Shown: piece after piece, positions 62,725-64,000 of the stretch
Position numbering within the stretch: the first letter of the stretch is position 1
Layout: each line of letters begins with the position of its first letter
NCBI GenBank assembly: GCA_025352125.1
Contig: JANXTZ010000023.1
Location: 1-64,000, forward strand
DNA from: Deinococcales bacterium
GTDB taxonomy: Bacteria; Deinococcota; Deinococci; Deinococcales; JAAFIG01
Length of the DNA: 64,000 nucleotides
Reading direction: 5' to 3'
Made by a program: the position numbers and the translations under genes
The notes under the pieces: model-generated
What the model was told of the DNA's origin: nothing
Database searches by the model: none
The model's input: the letters and a program-made list of their open reading frames with translations, nothing else

Positions 62725-64000
62725 TTACCCAAAGCGAAGTTGCCGAATGACATCATCCAACTCGAGCGGCGCAGTTTCAATCAAGTCCTGGGTTTTTCGG
62801 GCTTTGAGCATTTGGGCTGCACGGCTTTGATCTGATTGGCTGGTTTTGGGGTGCTGTTGCACGGTCTGAATGAGACGCAACGCAAAAGTTTGGTCGTTCG
62901 GCGGCAGGTACTCTGCCCAGTTCAGCAGCAGTGCCAGGGTTAAGGGCAAGGCTTGCGCCTCCCAGGCTGTGCCGAGCGCCTGTGAGAGGTGGGATTTGGC
63001 TTTGTGGCGTTCATCTTGCGCCAGCGCAATTTGGCATAAAATAGTGAGCGAATCGGTGTGGTTGGCAAGTGCGGTATGACTGCGTTGTTGCTCGAGCACC
63101 AAGGCTTTTAAGGTATGGGTTTCGGCTTCCTCGAGCCTGCCAAGCTTCAGGCAGCATTCGCCCAGGGAGTTCAGCAAAAATGGCACTTGACTGAGTTCTC
63201 CGGCGATGGTGGTCAGTTCCAGGGCTTCTTGCCAGGTTTGCATGGCTGATTCGACTTCACCAGTCTTGAACAACAGGATTGCCAAGCCGTTTAAATTGAA
63301 CAGTGCACCAATGTGGTTGCCAAGTTTTTGAAACAAATAAATGGCTTCTTGGTAAATCAGTTTGGCTTGCACGGTGTTGCCCGTCATTTCCTCAGAGATT
63401 GCCACCCACCCCAGACACACGGCAACCAGTCGTTCGTTCGCCAAAGCTCGAGCCTTTTTTAAGGCGTTTTGACGGTGCGCCAAGGCTTCCTGGTGGTTGC
63501 CCGAAGCCGTGGCGGTCGTGCCAAGCATTCCCAAGCCCCAGATCATGGTTTCGTGCTCCTCGAGTGGCGTCAATAGGTGCAAACCTTTTTCGGCAAGTTG
63601 CACGGCTGTTTCGATCTCGCCGCGCCGTTCAAAAAATTTGCTCTGATGGATTAAAAGTGTCCCCAGCGTGGCATGGTCTTCTGGGTGGAGGTCATTGAGT
63701 TGGTTGATCGCCTCCGCGAACATGGATATGGCTTCTTGATACCGCCCTCGAGCATCAAAAAAGCGCATCAGGGCTTCAGTACCGACTTTGATAAAATGCC
63801 AGCGGCACTGTTCTATGGCAAACCGCCACGCCTCATGAATGTTCTCAAAATCCAGCTCGAGCATTTCCAACGCGGCTTTGGACTGCGCCCCTCGAATGCC
63901 CTCGAGTCCCTGTTGCAGGACCGAAAAATAGTATTGGCTGTGATCGAGTTTGGCTTGCATGGCTTCACTGGGGTTCTCAGAAAGTTTATCCTGCATGTAC
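62725..64000 (-). CDS. AfsR-like regulator, C-terminal TPR part (cut by window edge)
   Basis: The frame is open to the window edge. The first visible part (LDHSQYYFSVLQQGLEGIRG; LDFENIHEAWRFAIEQ) is the link after the NTPase in AfsR/LuxR-like regulators. TPR repeats follow (AISMFAEAINQLNDLHPEDH; QEALAHRQNALKKARALANE; EEAETHTLKALVLEQQ). About 424 residues are visible. It precedes the lipoprotein operon on the same strand and may control it. Confidence 0.82.
   Translation of the reverse strand, partial: YMQDKLSENPSEAMQAKLDHSQYYFSVLQQGLEGIRGAQSKAALEMLELDFENIHEAWRFAIEQCRWHFIKVGTEALMRFFDARGRYQEAISMFAEAINQLNDLHPEDHATLGTLLIHQSKFFERRGEIETAVQLAEKGLHLLTPLEEHETMIWGLGMLGTTATASGNHQEALAHRQNALKKARALANERLVAVCLGWVAISEEMTGNTVQAKLIYQEAIYLFQKLGNHIGALFNLNGLAILLFKTGEVESAMQTWQEALELTTIAGELSQVPFLLNSLGECCLKLGRLEEAETHTLKALVLEQQRSHTALANHTDSLTILCQIALAQDERHKAKSHLSQALGTAWEAQALPLTLALLLNWAEYLPPNDQTFALRLIQTVQQHPKTSQSDQSRAAQMLKARKTQDLIETAPLELDDVIRQLRFG

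Larger units (their letters stand above)
1..64000. repeat. Highly iterated palindrome CTCGAG across the window
   Basis: The 6-bp palindrome CTCGAG recurs throughout. By direct count there are 20 copies in 38041-39840 (about one per 90 bp), about 20 in 1-8000 (one per 400 bp), 6 in 42960-44940 and 2 in 28206-29480. Chance at roughly 52% GC is about one per 3.8 kb. Copies occur in all reading frames (Leu-Glu, Ser-Arg, Ser-Ser), in spacers and in both arms of terminator hairpins. The density falls in the ribosomal genes and in the likely mobile genes. It resembles HIP1 of cyanobacteria in behaviour, not in sequence. Function unknown. Confidence 0.9.

Overview
The window looks like chromosomal DNA of a Deinococcota (Deinococcus-Thermus) bacterium of moderate GC content. 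The EF-Tu, S10, L3, L24 (with a C-terminal zinc ribbon), zinc-type S14 and PolA proteins read most like Thermus/Deinococcus homologues. PolA keeps polymerase motifs A, B and C but shows no 3'-5' exonuclease acidic residues, as in Taq polymerase. Many genes have a TAnnnT -10 box ending only 5-8 nt before the start codon, which suggests leaderless mRNAs, a habit described for Deinococcus. The species cannot be named from sequence alone. The strongest genome-wide signal is the palindrome CTCGAG: I counted 20 copies in 38041-39840, where fewer than one is expected. It is scattered through genes, spacers and terminator stems.

Region 1 (1-16020) is a single ribosomal superoperon, all on the + strand: the end of tuf, the S10 cluster (rpsJ to rpsQ), the spc cluster (rplN to rplO, secY), adk, map, infA, rpmJ and the alpha cluster (rpsM, rpsK, rpsD, rpoA, rplQ). 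Most genes overlap by 1-4 nt. It ends in a strong terminator whose stem contains CTCGAG.

Region 2 (16059-28205, + strand except one antitoxin remnant) is mixed housekeeping and accessory: an unknown protein, a chimeric antitoxin remnant, an RlmI-like methyltransferase, a DUF3052-like protein, polA, an Ig-repeat lipoprotein, a nucleotidyltransferase fused to a lasso-peptide B2-type protease domain, a frameshifted VOC dioxygenase, a CAP-domain protein and a PaaG-like enoyl-CoA hydratase. Region 3 (28242-34494) holds an ATPase with an AT-rich operator-like inverted repeat, two GNAT acetyltransferases, two DMT exporters with an Lrp/AsnC regulator, and a diguanylate cyclase.

Region 4 (34546-41668) has a CDGSH protein, infC detached from rpmI/rplT, a CobW GTPase divergent from a SlyD-like isomerase, a frameshifted GNAT, a two-gene ureide operon (uraH and an allantoate amidohydrolase-like gene) and trxB. 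Region 5 (41619-48156) has a MerR-like regulator with a methyltransferase, an AbiEi/AbiEii pair with a 20-bp palindromic operator, an MscS channel, plsX and a flavin-dependent oxidoreductase.

Region 6 (48187-52650, minus strand) is a graveyard and metabolic island: a decayed DUF433/DUF5615 toxin-antitoxin pair, a Tudor-like DUF2945 gene with a partner, a cytochrome P450 stub and a small cluster with SnoaL-like, cupin, DUF4188 and PLP-decarboxylase genes. Region 7 (52885-64000) is the most unusual: two AfsR/SARP-like regulators flank a minus-strand operon of a large four-repeat lipoprotein, a Tat lipoprotein, an unknown protein and a HEAT-repeat protein. Both the first regulator and the operon are preceded by GCGTCGCrTG direct repeats with an 11-bp period, the spacing used by SARP activators. 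This suggests a dedicated, apparently undescribed regulon.
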